NCBI RefSeq assembly: GCF_963259705.1
Contig: NC_081842.1
Coordinates: 37,413,796-37,477,795 of the forward strand
Direction: 5' to 3'
Source: Myotis daubentonii
Lineage: Eukaryota > Chordata > Mammalia > Chiroptera > Vespertilionidae
DNA length: 64,000 nt
Below the pieces are notes generated by a model. That model was not told the origin of the DNA, made no database searches, and worked only from the letters and a program-made list of their open reading frames with translations. Both the position numbers and the translations under genes were made by a program. Within the stretch, counting starts at the first letter, position 1. Every line of letters begins with the position of its first letter. Shown here one piece after another: positions 35,850-47,680 of this stretch.

Positions 35850-36215
35850 ACAGTCCAGAGTCCGTCATGCACATCTCTGTTTCACTCACCAGGAGTTCTG
35901 CACTGGCTCTTTCTTCTCCCTGGCTCCTCGACCTTGAAAACTCAGTTCAAGGGTCACCGCCTCCAAAAATCCCTCCGTGATTGCACAGTCTCCTTCAAAT
36001 CTTCCTCCTCTGTGTTCCCTTAGCAGCCTGTGACTGAGCCCAGCCCATGCTGACCTTTGTCACACAATATTTTTCATGTGATTTACTCGTTTATCACCCC
36101 CATCGGACTGAAAGTTCCTCGAGGGCAGAGATCAGGAGTTGATTAACTATGAATTGCAGCATCTATAACCACACTGGACACAGAATGCAGTTGATAAGTG
36201 TCTCCCAAAAGATTT
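35850..36215 (+). mobile_element. L2 LINE 3' fragment
   Basis: 'cttgaaaactcagttcaagg' then 'gtcaccgcctccaaaaatcc', 'agcctgtgactgagcccagc' and 'actgaaagttcctcgagggc' then 'agagatcaggag' match the L2 3' region order. Degraded. Confidence 0.75.
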
Positions 36216-38435
36216 GTGAATGCAGAACGCAACTCTCTGAAAGCCCAAGTCTAGGTGATGCCACCATTTTCAAAACTGAAATTCAATCTTAAACATTGGT
36301 AGTTGGAGTCAGAGTTCTTGGATTCCCACAGAGGCAGGGACCCCAGGAATACCTGAGCTCAGGAATCCTCACGGCAAAGATCAGGGATCAAGGTGGGCCC
36401 ACAGGTCTAGGGGTATCGGAAGTGTGGAACGGGCACCTCAGCCTTGCAGAAGTATTGGCTTGCTCAGTACCTTTCATCCATCTTCATTCTAAACTCCTCA
36501 CTGCTTGCTGAGGCTAGAAAGCTAAACACTACATTTCTCAGAGTCCCTTGCAGGCAGGATTCCAAGAATCAGATAAACTCAAGAGACTTTAACTTGAAGT
36601 GAGAGCAGCCGGTTTGTGGTGGAGGTGGCCTGGTTCTGAAGCCAGCAGCTGAGCTGCGGCTTCCTGAGCCGGCAGAGGCCTCCTGATTCAGCGGTGTCTT
36701 CGCCAATGGAAACAGGTTCCCCAGGGGTGGCACAGCCAGGTGGGTCCAGGGTCCAGGGGTTGTGCCTGGGAGATCACCGCCTACAGCAATGTTTTTCAAA
36801 CTACAGGTAATGAAATCTATTTAGTGAGTTGGTACAAGCTTGAAAAATTAAACAAACAGAATAGAATAGTATAGAATAAAATGGAAGAGAAAAAATATTC
36901 AAGTGCATTGCCCCTAGCAAAGGTGAATTGGTTTTATACAGCTGTATTTCAGTTTTATGTGTGTGCAAGTACTTCTGTATGTATATTCTGAGTCATAATA
37001 GAAAATGTATGTCTAGCCATGAGTTTCAGTCACAAAAATACAAGAACATCTGGCCTAGAGTCTTACCTTCAGCATTTCCAATAATCGTCTTAATCCCTTC
37101 CTGGTTAAACTATCCAGAGGGGTGGTTTTTTATCGGCAGAACATCTGTCCAGCTGCCCACCAGGCCGCAAAAAGGTACACAGATTTTCTTTTTTTGTCAG
37201 TTGTGAGTTGTAGAGAGAGGTACATGGCATTTATTTCAACTAACAGCTTCCTTCCCTGTTTTTTCCAGTCACTCCTCAATACCTTCTTTAATAAGGACAA
37301 GATGAAAGTATAAGATAGAATGTAGGCTTGGGGGCTCCTAACTTCCTCTGGTTGCACGCATGTTCTGGTTCCCACAAGGAGAAATTTGCGCTTGAACTAT
37401 CGTAACGAACTCCTTGAGAACTAACTCCTTCCTCTCCTGGCCCTCCTGGGTGGGAGCGGCCGGGACTCAGCCTGAGGAGACCAGTCCTCACCCACGTGCT
37501 TCCAAAACTCTGCAACACAGCCCAGCAATGCCAGGCTCTGAGCAGCCCAGGAAGGACTCTGCTAAGGCGTTGGGTGTAGTGTTACTGTACAATATTTTTG
37601 ATGTTATAAAGAGGCAGAATGAAGATATGACAGCAATATGTGGAAAAGTAAAATTTTGTAATGACCAAGACAGGAACAGATTTAAACACTCTCTAAATTG
37701 CTGCTCTGGGCAAAAGGTCCACCGACAACCCAGGATCAAAAAAACGTAGGCACCCTAACAATTCTTAGTCTTCTTAATTAACTTAAAGCTTCCTTTATGC
37801 CCTTCTTGACAGAGGAGCCTTGCTGCCTCCCAAGAAGGGGACCAGATAGCTGGCGGACAGAGGAAGAGGAGATATTTTTCTTCTGTCCTCTTACACCATT
37901 TGCATGTGATACTGTATACAACTATGAGCTATTCAAAATCAAAATAAATAGCCCCAACGTTTACTCCCCAAACTCCTCTGATAGCTTTGTCTTTTACTTC
38001 AGTGAGAACACGGAACCATCAAATGACTTCCCTCAGATTCCCATGATCAGCCCGATGCCTAAAACGGTGCCTGAAATATAGTCATCAACTCCCTAAATGT
38101 ATGCAAAATGTCAAGCAGGCCTTCGGCAGCCTCCCAGGGGCTCCATCCTTAGCTTGTCTTGGAAGACCTCCTGGGGTGGGACTACATGATGTCCTGACTA
38201 CACAATGCCCATCTGTATGGCTGGTCTGAGACACTCTCTCCTTTACCCCAACCCTAGCCATCAGCATCTTAACCATTGATTGTTCAATACGGTTCCTTTC
38301 TCATCTCTCTGACAAGCCTCTTTTTAGCCTTTCAAGTCCTCAGTCATTTCTTCCCCTCTTGATACCTAGGTATTATTTGGGACTTGTAGTGACCTCAATA
38401 AAATGAATGAGACTTGGAATTTTGTTTCACACCAT
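36216..38435. other. Intergenic DNA with a possible hAT remnant
   Basis: Frames of up to 111 codons with no recognised family. Around 36785-36890, 'cagcaatgtttttcaaacta' followed by 'ataaaatggaagag' looks like one end of an ancient hAT (Charlie/MER-type) element, too degraded to name. Confidence 0.35.
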
Positions 38436-38439
38436 TTTG

Positions 38440-38512
38440 CAGCTCCCTCAACACTTAGACGCAGTGCCTACACATAGTGGATGATCAATAAATGCCTTTT
38501 GACTGGCTGAGG
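38440..38512 (+). mobile_element. L2-type 3' tail fragment
   Basis: 'gcctacacatagtggatgat' followed by 'caataaatgccttttgact' matches the conserved L2 3' end. Confidence 0.55.
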
Positions 38513-39753
38513 ACATCTTTATAAATTCATGTAGAATTCAGCGACTGGGAATACTGCAAGAGAAATGGGGCCTACATTCCCCTTCCCAAGTCACCCACAT
38601 GGAAATCTGCATTTCTTAAATGAAATTTAAGAGAGCCTCAGGCTCACTAGTCTTATTTCTTCCGAGTGTTAATTATGTGTGGAATCTAAGGGGACTGCCA
38701 TGTATGGATTACAAGGGATATTACGAGGGGACATTCAGAAAGACAGCTGCGCAGCAGGCAGACATGCTTTCCTAAACTTCCAAAGACCTACGTTTTCTCT
38801 AATTTGCTTTTGGGAGAGAGATCTTTTCTCTCATACATTTCACTTGTGCTTTATTGAAAAAGGAGAAAATATTTCCGAGGAAAACCCTTTGTCTGATTCG
38901 CTCTTTGCATTATCAGGCTTCAAAAAAATAATGGAAAATTCTCATTTTTCTCTGAACTATAACTGCTAATATATTATAGCTCCTGACTTTGTTGTCTAAA
39001 TCTTCATCTAGCCAAAACTAACCAGGAGTAGCTCATTCCAAAATACTTCTGAAAACATTGATTATTTTTAAAACAACGTTAACACTCGAGTGACCATGAA
39101 GTAATAGAATCAACTAAATAGATTACTGTGTTCCTTGTGTGGTCACTTGAAAGACGACTTTTCCCAACTTAAACGTTTATTCCAGCTTTGCTGTCAGTGC
39201 TGAGACGGGGTTGCCTTTAAAGACACTTTTCCAGCTTTATAAAGAAAATCACTTGTTACTTGTATTTATAGTCACATCTCTTTTTCTTTTCTTTTTTTTT
39301 TACTCTTACTTTAAACTGTATTAACTTGATCATGTACCTCATTCACCAGATTTGGTACCAGATAATTTTGGGCTGTTGACCAAAACTTGAATCAAACAAT
39401 GAACATTTGCTAACATTAAAACTACAGTGCTTTGGAAAACCAAGTGGTACAGGCCCTAAAGCAATTTCAAAAGAGGAGACACAGAGGAATTTTTAGTAAT
39501 GGAATGAGTGTATTGTTGCCTGGGGTAGCTTTTTTATTTGGGACAACACTCATTTTGAAGTGGAAGAGTTCGTATCTTTCTTTAAAAGCACTTTCCTCAT
39601 TTTATATCCCCATTTAATATTTGAAAACTTACTTCCAACTAAAGAAATAGTCTTAGTGGGTGAAGCCATTGGGTCATTTCTTAAAATGATGGGGAGAAAT
39701 TACATCCTGTCAAATTGAAAAAGAAAAAATGAGTAGCAGGAAAAACATCATTA
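38513..39753. other. Intergenic DNA, no gene recognised
   Basis: AT-rich, short frames, one short poly(T) run near 39290. No mobile-element ends. Confidence 0.4.
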
Positions 39754-39768
39754 AAAAATGCCAGATGG

Positions 39769-40010
39769 CCCTGGCCAGTGTTTGCTCAGTGGTTAGAGTG
39801 TAGGCCTGCTCACCAAAGGGTTGCAGGTTTGATTCCTGGTAAAGGGCACGTGCCTGGGTTGCAGGTTCGATCCCCAGCTTCAGTAGGGGTCTGTGTGGGA
39901 GGCAACCAATCGATGTGTCTCTCACATAGATGTTTTCCTCTCTTTCCCCTTCCACTCTCTCTAAAACTAAATGGGAAAAATATACTTGGGTGGAGATTAA
40001 CAATAACAAC
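39769..40010 (+). mobile_element. Ves-type SINE (divergent subfamily), forward
   Basis: The head 'ccctggccagtgtttgctca' and 'gtggttagagtgtaggcctg' plus box B 'aggtttgattcctggtaaag' are followed by a second 'aggttcgatccccag' and a CT-rich 3' part. The 15-bp perfect TSD aaaaatgccagatgg lies at 39754-39768 and 40011-40025. The subfamily matches the copy at 40740 but differs from the 'ccggtttggctcag' class. Confidence 0.92.
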
Positions 40011-40068
40011 AAAAATGCCAGATGGTGTGGGAAGTGTTAGAACCATCTAGACCTAGATTATATTTGTA

Positions 40069-40739
<671 letters not shown>

Positions 40740-40980
40740 GGCCCTGGCCAGTATTGCTCATTGGTTAGAGTGTTGGCCTGAGCACGGAAGGGTTAGGGAT
40801 TCAATTCCCAGTCAAGGGCACTTACCTGGGTTGCAGGTTTGATCCCTGGCCTCAGTCGGGATGAGTATGGAAGGCAACCAATCAATGTGTCTCTTACATT
40901 GATGTTTGTCCCCCCCCCCCCCCCCCCCCCGCTTACCCGCCCTCCCTTCCACTTTCCCTAAAATAAAAAGAAAAAAAGAA
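40740..40980 (+). mobile_element. Ves-type SINE with an internal C21 run, forward
   Basis: 'ccctggccagtattgctcat' then 'tggttagagtgttggcctga' is the head, and 'aggtttgatccctggcctca' and 'aggcaaccaatcaatgtgtc' follow. The 3' CT-rich part contains 21 consecutive C (40910-40930). The flank pair 'agaacctatggg' and 'agaaactttggg' is a probable decayed TSD. Confidence 0.88.
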
Positions 40981-41779
40981 ACTTTGGGATCTGGCTCAAC
41001 ACTACCATTAATCTGCAATCTCTGAAAACTTAAGGTCCAATATGGTATTTGTTAGAAGGAGAAGAGAAGTACCCCAGATGGTGTTTCAACCATATTCTCA
41101 GCAGTTCACCAGAAAAGTTCCCTAGTGTATTTCAGGACATAAGTGTTGTTTCCTTTCTTAACTGGTGAAGTGGCAAGATACTTAAACATCCAGGCTAGAG
41201 TACTTTGGATCTTTGAATTTTTAGAATAATGGGAAATAGACTTTGTAAGCCCTATGGTATTATATAAGCATAAGTGATTATTATTCTTACAATATACACT
41301 CAAGTGATAGCCGTAGTTTGAGATTCAGTGGGGAGAAGTCTGGCTAAGAGGGCCTCCTTCCCAACATTTTGTTCCACACATTCTTTCTGGCGCACATCAG
41401 GGGCCTTTGTCAGGAAGGCCAATGAGCAAAGACAGCAACTGCTCACACAGCTTGAAATGAGAGGCACAGACAAGACTCCCTGCTCATCAGTCCAAATGCC
41501 CACAGCCTGCCACCTGGGCTCTGGGCCACCGGCTCTACCCTACTCTCGTCCATGATGCATCCAGTCCCACTTTAGGCACAGTCTCTGTCACAAGAGTTCA
41601 CTGCTTTAAAAGATTCAAGGCTATTCCATTGCCTGTAAGATAAAATCCAGACAATTTAGCATAGTATACAAAGCCATAGAAAAGAATGCTTCTGCTATTT
41701 CTCTAGTTTCATCTCTGCTGTGATTATTGACCACTCTCCTATGGTTCGGTTTTAGGCTCCAGGCTGTAAAATTTCATTC
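40981..41779. other. Intergenic DNA, no gene recognised
   Basis: Frames of about 65-75 codons on both strands without family resemblance. Confidence 0.4.
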
Positions 41780-42551
41780 TCAAATTTGATATTTGATATT
41801 CTCAAGTATTTAATACATGCCTACTAATGAGTGCCAGGCACTGTTCTTAGTGCTGGTGATATAGCAATAAATAAAACAGTGCTAACATTGTATGGGAGAC
41901 AGATGATACGCACCATCCCACATGTTAGAAGGCGATGAGGACGATGGGAAAATTTAGAGCAGTATAGGGAGCCTTAGTCGTGCTGGGAATGGGAATGGGG
42001 CGTTTTATAGAGGGGGATCAGAGTAAGTCTCTCTGAGAAGGCAAGGGAAGGTTTCAGTTATGCCGCATTGTTGTTATAGCAGCAAACTGATAGAACGAGC
42101 AAACCAAGCAAACACCTTGGAGAATAGCTTTCCAAGCAAAGGCAACAGCTACTTCAAAAGTCTTGAGACAGGAAGCGGCTACTGTGTTTGAGAAACAGTG
42201 AAGAGGCTGTTGTGCGGGAATTCAGTGAAAGCAAGAGAGCAGAGGACATTAGGTCCAGATCCAGATATGGTAGTTCTCCGGTGCTGCTATGAGTACTCTG
42301 GCTTTGACTCTAAAATGGAAAGCCATTGGAGAGTTTTGTGCAAGGGAATGACATGACCTAACATATGTTTTCCAAGGGCCCTTCTGGCTGCTGTGCTGTG
42401 AACACACTGAAGAGTAGAAGTGGGGAGTCCAATTAGGGAAGCTGTTTCGATAGTCAGGTGAGAGAGGATAATGGTTCAGACCAGGGTACCAGCGGTGGAC
42501 ATGGTAAGAGGCAAACAGATTAGGCGTCTGTTTTAAAAGTAGAGCCTATAG

Positions 42552-42776
42552 CAGTGGTTCTCAACCTTCCTAATGCCGCGACCCTTTAATACAGTTCCTC
42601 ATGTTGTGGTGACCCCCAACCATAAAATTATTTTTGTTGCTACTTCATAACTGTAATTTTGCTACTGTTATGAATCGTAATGTAAATATCTGATATGCAG
42701 GATGTATTCAGGCGACCCCTGTGAAAGGGTTGTTCGACCCCCAAAGGGGTCGCGACCCACAGGTTGAGAACCGCTG
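42552..42776. mobile_element. SPIN hAT element, copy 2 (225 bp, internally deleted)
   Basis: Ends 'cagtggttctcaaccttcct' and 'cgcgacccacaggttgagaa' then CCGCTG. A perfect 8-bp TSD, GCCTATAG, lies at 42544-42551 and 42777-42784. Compared with copies 1 and 3 it lacks about 80 bp on one side of the centre (the 'ttgtaacaatgaaa' to 'agaaaacacatata' stretch in copy 1 orientation). The perfect TSD indicates a young insertion. Confidence 0.95.
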
Positions 42777-43639
42777 GCCTATAGGATTTGGGTATAAAGT
42801 GCTTTAGTACTTAGAGTTCAGAAGATGGGTAGAGTGGAAGAATCAGCAAGGAGATTGGGACTGTACAGTCAGTAAGTGAGGAGAAAAAAACAGTAGAGGG
42901 TAGTGTCCCAGATGAGGTAAGCGTTTCCAGAAGGAACCAGTGATTAATTTTATCAGATGCTGCTGATAAATTTACCAGGAAAAGCCTGAAAACTGACAGT
43001 TGAATGTAATGATACAGAGATAGTTGGTAATCTTGAAAAGAGCAGTTTTGGTGCAATGGTTTGGGGCAGATGCCTGATGGGTGATAAGTAGGAGAGAATG
43101 GGAGGAGAGGAATTGAAAGCAGTGAGTCAAGGCAATCCTGAGAACATTGTTTAGCAATAAAGAGAGCAGAGTCATAAGGAATAGCTGGGAGGGTAGGTGA
43201 GGTCAAGAGAGGGTTCCATGAACACCCTGGGTAGTCTCATGCCCTCGTGCCTTTCTGAGGTTCCTTTCTTTTTAAGTCCACCTGGCGAACTTCCTTTTTT
43301 GAGCTCAATTAGCTATGTCTATCCTGCCCTCTCTCTACTGTCTGCCCTCATTCATCAAAAGGGACTTAATATGTGCCTACTATAAAATAGACATTGGTCA
43401 GTGAACACATCAATGGCCAATGAACAAGCCTAATAAGATCTCTGCCTTCCTGGAAGTTCTATTCCAATGGGGAGGCCAAGAATGCAAAAGCATATGAATA
43501 AAGCAATAAGGTAATTGATCACCACAGATCATGGTAAGTGTTGTGTAGGCCATAGACTGGGTAATGCGAGAGAAAGCGGTCATGGATGGCCACACTGGGG
43601 CGGTGCCCACTGAACTGAAACCTGAAGGGCACTGCTATG

Positions 43640-43945
43640 GACGGAATGCTTCTGTCCCCTCTTCACCCCCACTCCCCCCAATTCATATGCTGAAGTCCTA
43701 GTTCCCAATAGACAGGTATAAGCAGGTGGGGCCTCTGGGAAGTGATTAGGTCATGAGTGCAGAGCCCTCACGAATGGAATCAGTGCCTTTATAAGAAGAC
43801 ATATGAGAGAGATGATCTCCGAGGACACAGCAAGAAGGTGTCTGTCTGCAATCCAGGAAGTGGGATCTCACTAGATACTGAATCTGCTGGCACCTTGGGA
43901 CTTCTAGCCTCCAAGAACTGTGAGAAATAAGTTTCTGTCGTGGGC
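43640..43945 (+). mobile_element. MaLR (MST/MLT1-type) LTR fragment
   Basis: 'aattcatatgctgaagtcct', 'ggtggggcctctgggaagtg' then 'attaggtcatgagtgcagag', 'gaggacacagcaagaaggtg' and 'gaactgtgagaaataagttt' match the MaLR LTR in sense orientation. Clear LTR ends and TSD not resolved. Confidence 0.85.
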
Positions 43946-44470
43946 TAAGACAGATATGGGGGAGCCAGTCCCAGAAAGGGCCAGAGGGTCTTCCAGGCAG
44001 AAGGAATCAACAAGAGCAGAAGCCTCAAGGTGGAAAGGGGTGAGGTGGTAGAAGAAGAAAAAGGGGTCTAAGTGGCTGGATTGGACAAAGCTGGGGAAGG
44101 TGACATGAATGCCTAAAGGGACCCGACCATGTAAGGGCTGGGAGACCAGGTGGCAGTGCAGAGGTGGGATGTGCAGGGGCAGGGACATCTTTTGGAGGTA
44201 AACAAGTTGATGGACTGAATGTGGTAAGTAAGAGGAAAGAGCACATCAGGACTGCTTCTTTGGCATGAACAGCCAGGTGGATGCGGCACCATTATCTAGA
44301 AGAGAACAATAGTTATTGGAGAGATGGGGTGGGAGGTGATGTGGGGTTGGGGAGTGGAGAATTGGTTGGAAAACAAAGAGCGAGACATCAAGGAAGCCTC
44401 GAGAGAAAGTGTTTCAAGAAGTTGGAAACAGTCAACTGGATCAAGTGCTGCTGAGAGATGGAGACTGCGA

Positions 44471-45530
44471 AGTCATTAGCCTTAGTACTACTTCTTCCAG
44501 TGTCCTCAAAGCTCGTCTAAGGGTGATTCTTTTCTGCCTTTCTCCTTTATTATCCGACAAATTCCTAGAAGTTGGGGCCTCCGTTTATATTCACTTTTGT
44601 ATCCCTGGGCTCAACAGGGAGCCTTAGGAACAGGAGAGACTGTGTGAAGAGCTCCAGATTGAAAATCACCCTGGGAAGGAACCACCCCAAGGTGCTATCA
44701 GTTGAGAGATCAGCTGCCAGATGCCAGAGTGAGATGGGAGGGCCCGGGACTACTCCCTTCAGAGCCCTACCCAGAAGCGGGGTGTAACAAGGTCCACTCC
44801 GCCTCGCAGGATGAAAAGCGTTCTGTCTTCTTGGAGCTAGAAAGGGTGTTCACGATAAGGCAGGGTGGGAACCTGACTCACGACACACAATTAACCGGCT
44901 TTTGTCTTTGGATCTGGCTGGAAGTGACTCATGGGCTGGAAAAAAACCTGTTGGAAACAAATGAGGAGGGAAAAAGGAGATTAGGTCACTACAGCATTTT
45001 ATTCTTAGATATAAATTGTGGATCTGCTGTCCCATAAACGTCGAATACTGTACATTACTTCAGCCTCTCTCCAACAAAATCCCAGGGGGAATTATTAAGC
45101 CTGACAATTCACTGATTTTTCTCCAAGACTTTTATTAAATGCAATTTAAAGGGGATAAAGTTTCTTCTCTTTCCTCTTTCTATTCACTTGAATAAACCCT
45201 AATTACCACTAGGGCAAGAATAAATGGGCTTCTAGAATACAGCAGCAATAGGTAATGTTTCCCCTTTAAATTAACCAGTTGCAGGCTCTGCTGCAGCCAA
45301 CAAGGCACTTCCTGTCCCCTGACCTTGCTCCGTTAAGTGTGAAGGGTGTTTGTGGAGCACCTTGCCAGGAGGCACTCTGACAGTGCTCTGCCTCTTAGGC
45401 TCACAGTTGGGGTGGGAGCTAGTCTTGAATTCCACTAAGACACTGTACAAGTTAGATGAATACATGATATGTTGGCATGTTAATTAGAACTTTTTTGGTT
45501 GCAAATAAACAATCAGGAGAATTTGTTGTA
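44471..45530. other. Intergenic DNA, no gene recognised
   Basis: Overlapping frames of 61-111 codons on both strands with no family resemblance and no repeat ends. Confidence 0.4.
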
Positions 45531-45546
45531 AAAAAATACTGGATTG

Positions 45547-45764
45547 GCCCTACCCGGTTTGGCTCAGTGGATGGAGCGTGGGCCTTCGGATCTGAGGGTC
45601 CTGGGTTTGATTCTGGCCAAGGGCACAGGCCCTGGTTGTGGGCTCCATCCCCAGTAGGAGGTGTGCAGGAGGCAGCCGATCAACGATTCTTTCTCATCAT
45701 TGATGTTTCCAGCTCTCTCTCCCTCTCTCTTCCTCTCTGAAATCAATAAAAATATATTTTCTTT
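45547..45764 (+). mobile_element. Ves SINE, forward, young copy
   Basis: The head 'gccctacccggtttggctca' and box B 'gggtttgattctggccaagg' are followed by 'gtgcaggaggcagccgatca', a CT-rich segment and 'aaatcaataaaaatatattt'. The 16-bp perfect TSD aaaaaatactggattg lies at 45531-45546 and 45765-45780. Confidence 0.95.
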
Positions 45765-45866
45765 AAAAAATACTGGATTGTCACAAGGAATCTGGGGCAG
45801 GCAGGACAGTACCAGGGACACAAGAACTAGCCCTGCCAAGATAGTGGCAGTTAGAGGAACCTTCCC

Positions 45867-45922
45867 CGCCCCCCCTCCCCCTCCCCCTCTCCCACCCCTT
45901 CCCCCACCCCCTCCCCCTCCCT
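45867..45922. repeat. C-rich polypyrimidine tract (G-quadruplex potential on minus strand)
   Basis: A string of C5 blocks separated by T or CT (for example 'cccctccccctccccctc') runs for over 50 bp. The complementary strand carries many G4-5 runs with 1-3 nt spacers, the layout of a stable G-quadruplex. It lies about 250 bp outside the CpG island. Confidence 0.8.
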
Positions 45923-46129
45923 GGCCTCTCTATCTCTGTCTTTGTTTCTATATCTGTCTTCAGATTGGCCTCCCCTCCACAAGGTGGGAAACATGGTTTT
46001 ATAGCAGATCCCAACTTTATATCTTGCAGTGTTAGCCCTGTGGGGGAGGGGGAGGGAGGAAGGGGGGGAAATGGACCTTTTCACTCCCAGTTTCAAAATC
46101 CCCCAGGGCTGGTGATTGGAGTACAATGT

Positions 46130-47680
46130 GCTGGCTCCTCGCGGCGGGACCAATCCCACGTCGCCAGGCGGGTGGGGGAGGGCCGAGAACTCGGGAAGCC
46201 GCGGCAAACGGTTGACTTGAGGTCAGAGGCACATTCCCCGCCCCCCACCCCCCTCCGCCATGAACCAGCTCTTGTCTGCAGCCCAGTGGGCGTGGGTGGG
46301 TGCGTGCGGAGAGGCCTCCGCGGCCAGGAGCGGGGGGAAGGGAGGAGTTCAGCAAACAATGGGTCCGGCTTCTCTGCAGGCCGGGCCTGACCAGTGTGAC
46401 TCTGGTCCTGAAGGCAAAGGGCTGTCATATGTTTAAAAGGGAGCCGGTCCCTTCCGAAATCTGGCTGCTTCTCATCCTTGCAGCAGTGAAGAAGGGATGA
46501 CTGCTCTCCCCGTTCTACAGACCAGGGGTCCCGGGAGGGTCAGCGCTGCCCGCAGGCCCACAGCTGCAGCAGCCTAGCCGGGAGGGGAACCTCCCCACCC
46601 CAGTGCGGTCTGCACCACACGGGGCTCCCACAAACCCCACGCGGGGGGCCCCCCCAGCCCCTCACCGGGGCCTGGACTTCCTGGGGGGCTTTCCAGGGCC
46701 TAGGCGAGGGTGCCCGGGAGCTGGGCGGGCAGGCAGGCCTCTGGCGCCTGGTCCCAAAGGTGGGCCCCGCACCGCGGGGCAGGGCGGCGGGGGCGGGGCG
46801 GGGGCCGCGTGGCCCGAAAGCCAGGTCCGGGCCCGTGGGGATGGCCACGCCCCGGGTTGGAGCGCTTCCCTGCAGATCCCGGCCTCTCCATGCGATTCCA
46901 TTTAAGGGCAACCCAGCCCGGTCCCCACCTCGCCTGCAAGATGACAGATGGCCTCGCGGTCCACGGGCAGGGGGGGAACGGGAGCCTACAACTCAGCACC
47001 TGCGCTGCCCGCGCCAGACACGCAGCCAGCCACGTCCCATAAAACGTCACCACCGCCGAGGTGCAATTTCCAAGGGGATCGTAGGCAGAGGCTAGGACAC
47101 CAGGGAAAGCGACCCCTGATCTGCAGGCGGGGAGGAAGACTCCGGCGCCGGGTGGGGGAAGGGAGCAGGGAGGGGCCCCCTTCTGGTCCTCGGCTCCCCG
47201 CCGTGCAACCGGGCTCGGCCACGTGGTGAAAGCTTCGGGACGGCGCGGGGGGCGGGGGGGGGGCGGGGTGCGGCCTCAGTCATTTCTGCCCGCGGAGTTG
47301 GGCCAAAGGTAAACAGCGGAGGCGCGGGGGCCGGGGACTCGGCCCGGCCCCGCTGCACTACCCCCGGCCGCCGCTGCGGAGCCCGAGCGCGCGCCGCCGC
47401 CGCCCCTCCCCCGCCGGCCCGCGAGCCCATTTTCGCCTGGCCGGTCCCCGCGCTGCCGGATGGATGGCGCCCCACCCCCGCTCCTCTGCTCAGTCATTCA
47501 GACTTGGAAAGTCAATAACACGCTGACATCATCAGGGGTTTGTGTATTATTACACGGCTACTTTCCAGAGTACCTGGCACCATCTAAGAGAGGCGCACTC
47601 CGCTTTCCCGAGGAAGGGCCTGGCTGCGGGGCCGGCGGCCTCGGGGAGGGGCGCCCCCCCCTCACCATCCTCCCCCCACC
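46130..47680. promoter_or_regulatory. CpG island, candidate promoter of an unidentified transcript
   Basis: This is the only long stretch in the window that is both GC-rich and rich in intact CpG, densest at about 47225-47470 (for example 'gcgcgccgccgccgcccctc'). Several GC-box-like sites ('ggggcggggc', about 46791-46801) are present and there is no TATA box at the core. At the right edge, 47490-47595 changes to non-GC-rich sequence with a CRE-like TGACATCA (about 47525) and looks unlike a repeat. Frames of 100-140 codons across the island are arginine/proline/glycine-rich, as expected of GC-rich DNA, and match no protein I know. Vertebrate CpG islands usually mark promoters, so a transcript starting here is likely, but its identity and direction are not determinable. 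Confidence 0.7.

Larger units (their letters stand above)
41780..44470 (+). mobile_element. Ancient interspersed repeat, family not named, interrupted by SPIN and MaLR
   Basis: 'gagtgccaggcactgttctt', 'caaaagtcttgagacaggaa', 'tctaaaatggaaagccattg', 'gggaatgacatgacctaaca', 'gcccttctggctgctgtgct' and 'gtaccagcggtggacatgg' follow, in order, an abundant ancient mammalian repeat whose exact family I cannot name from memory. It continues beyond SPIN copy 2 and beyond the MaLR LTR ('ccagaaagggccagagggtc', 'ttccaggcagaaggaatcaa'). The minus-strand frame at 42811-43206 (131 codons) lies in it and has no known family. Confidence 0.45.

Noticed and set aside
46540..47500. Many 100-127-codon arginine/proline/glycine-rich frames in the CpG island
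   Set aside because: GC-rich DNA has few stop codons, so these open frames are a composition effect on both strands.
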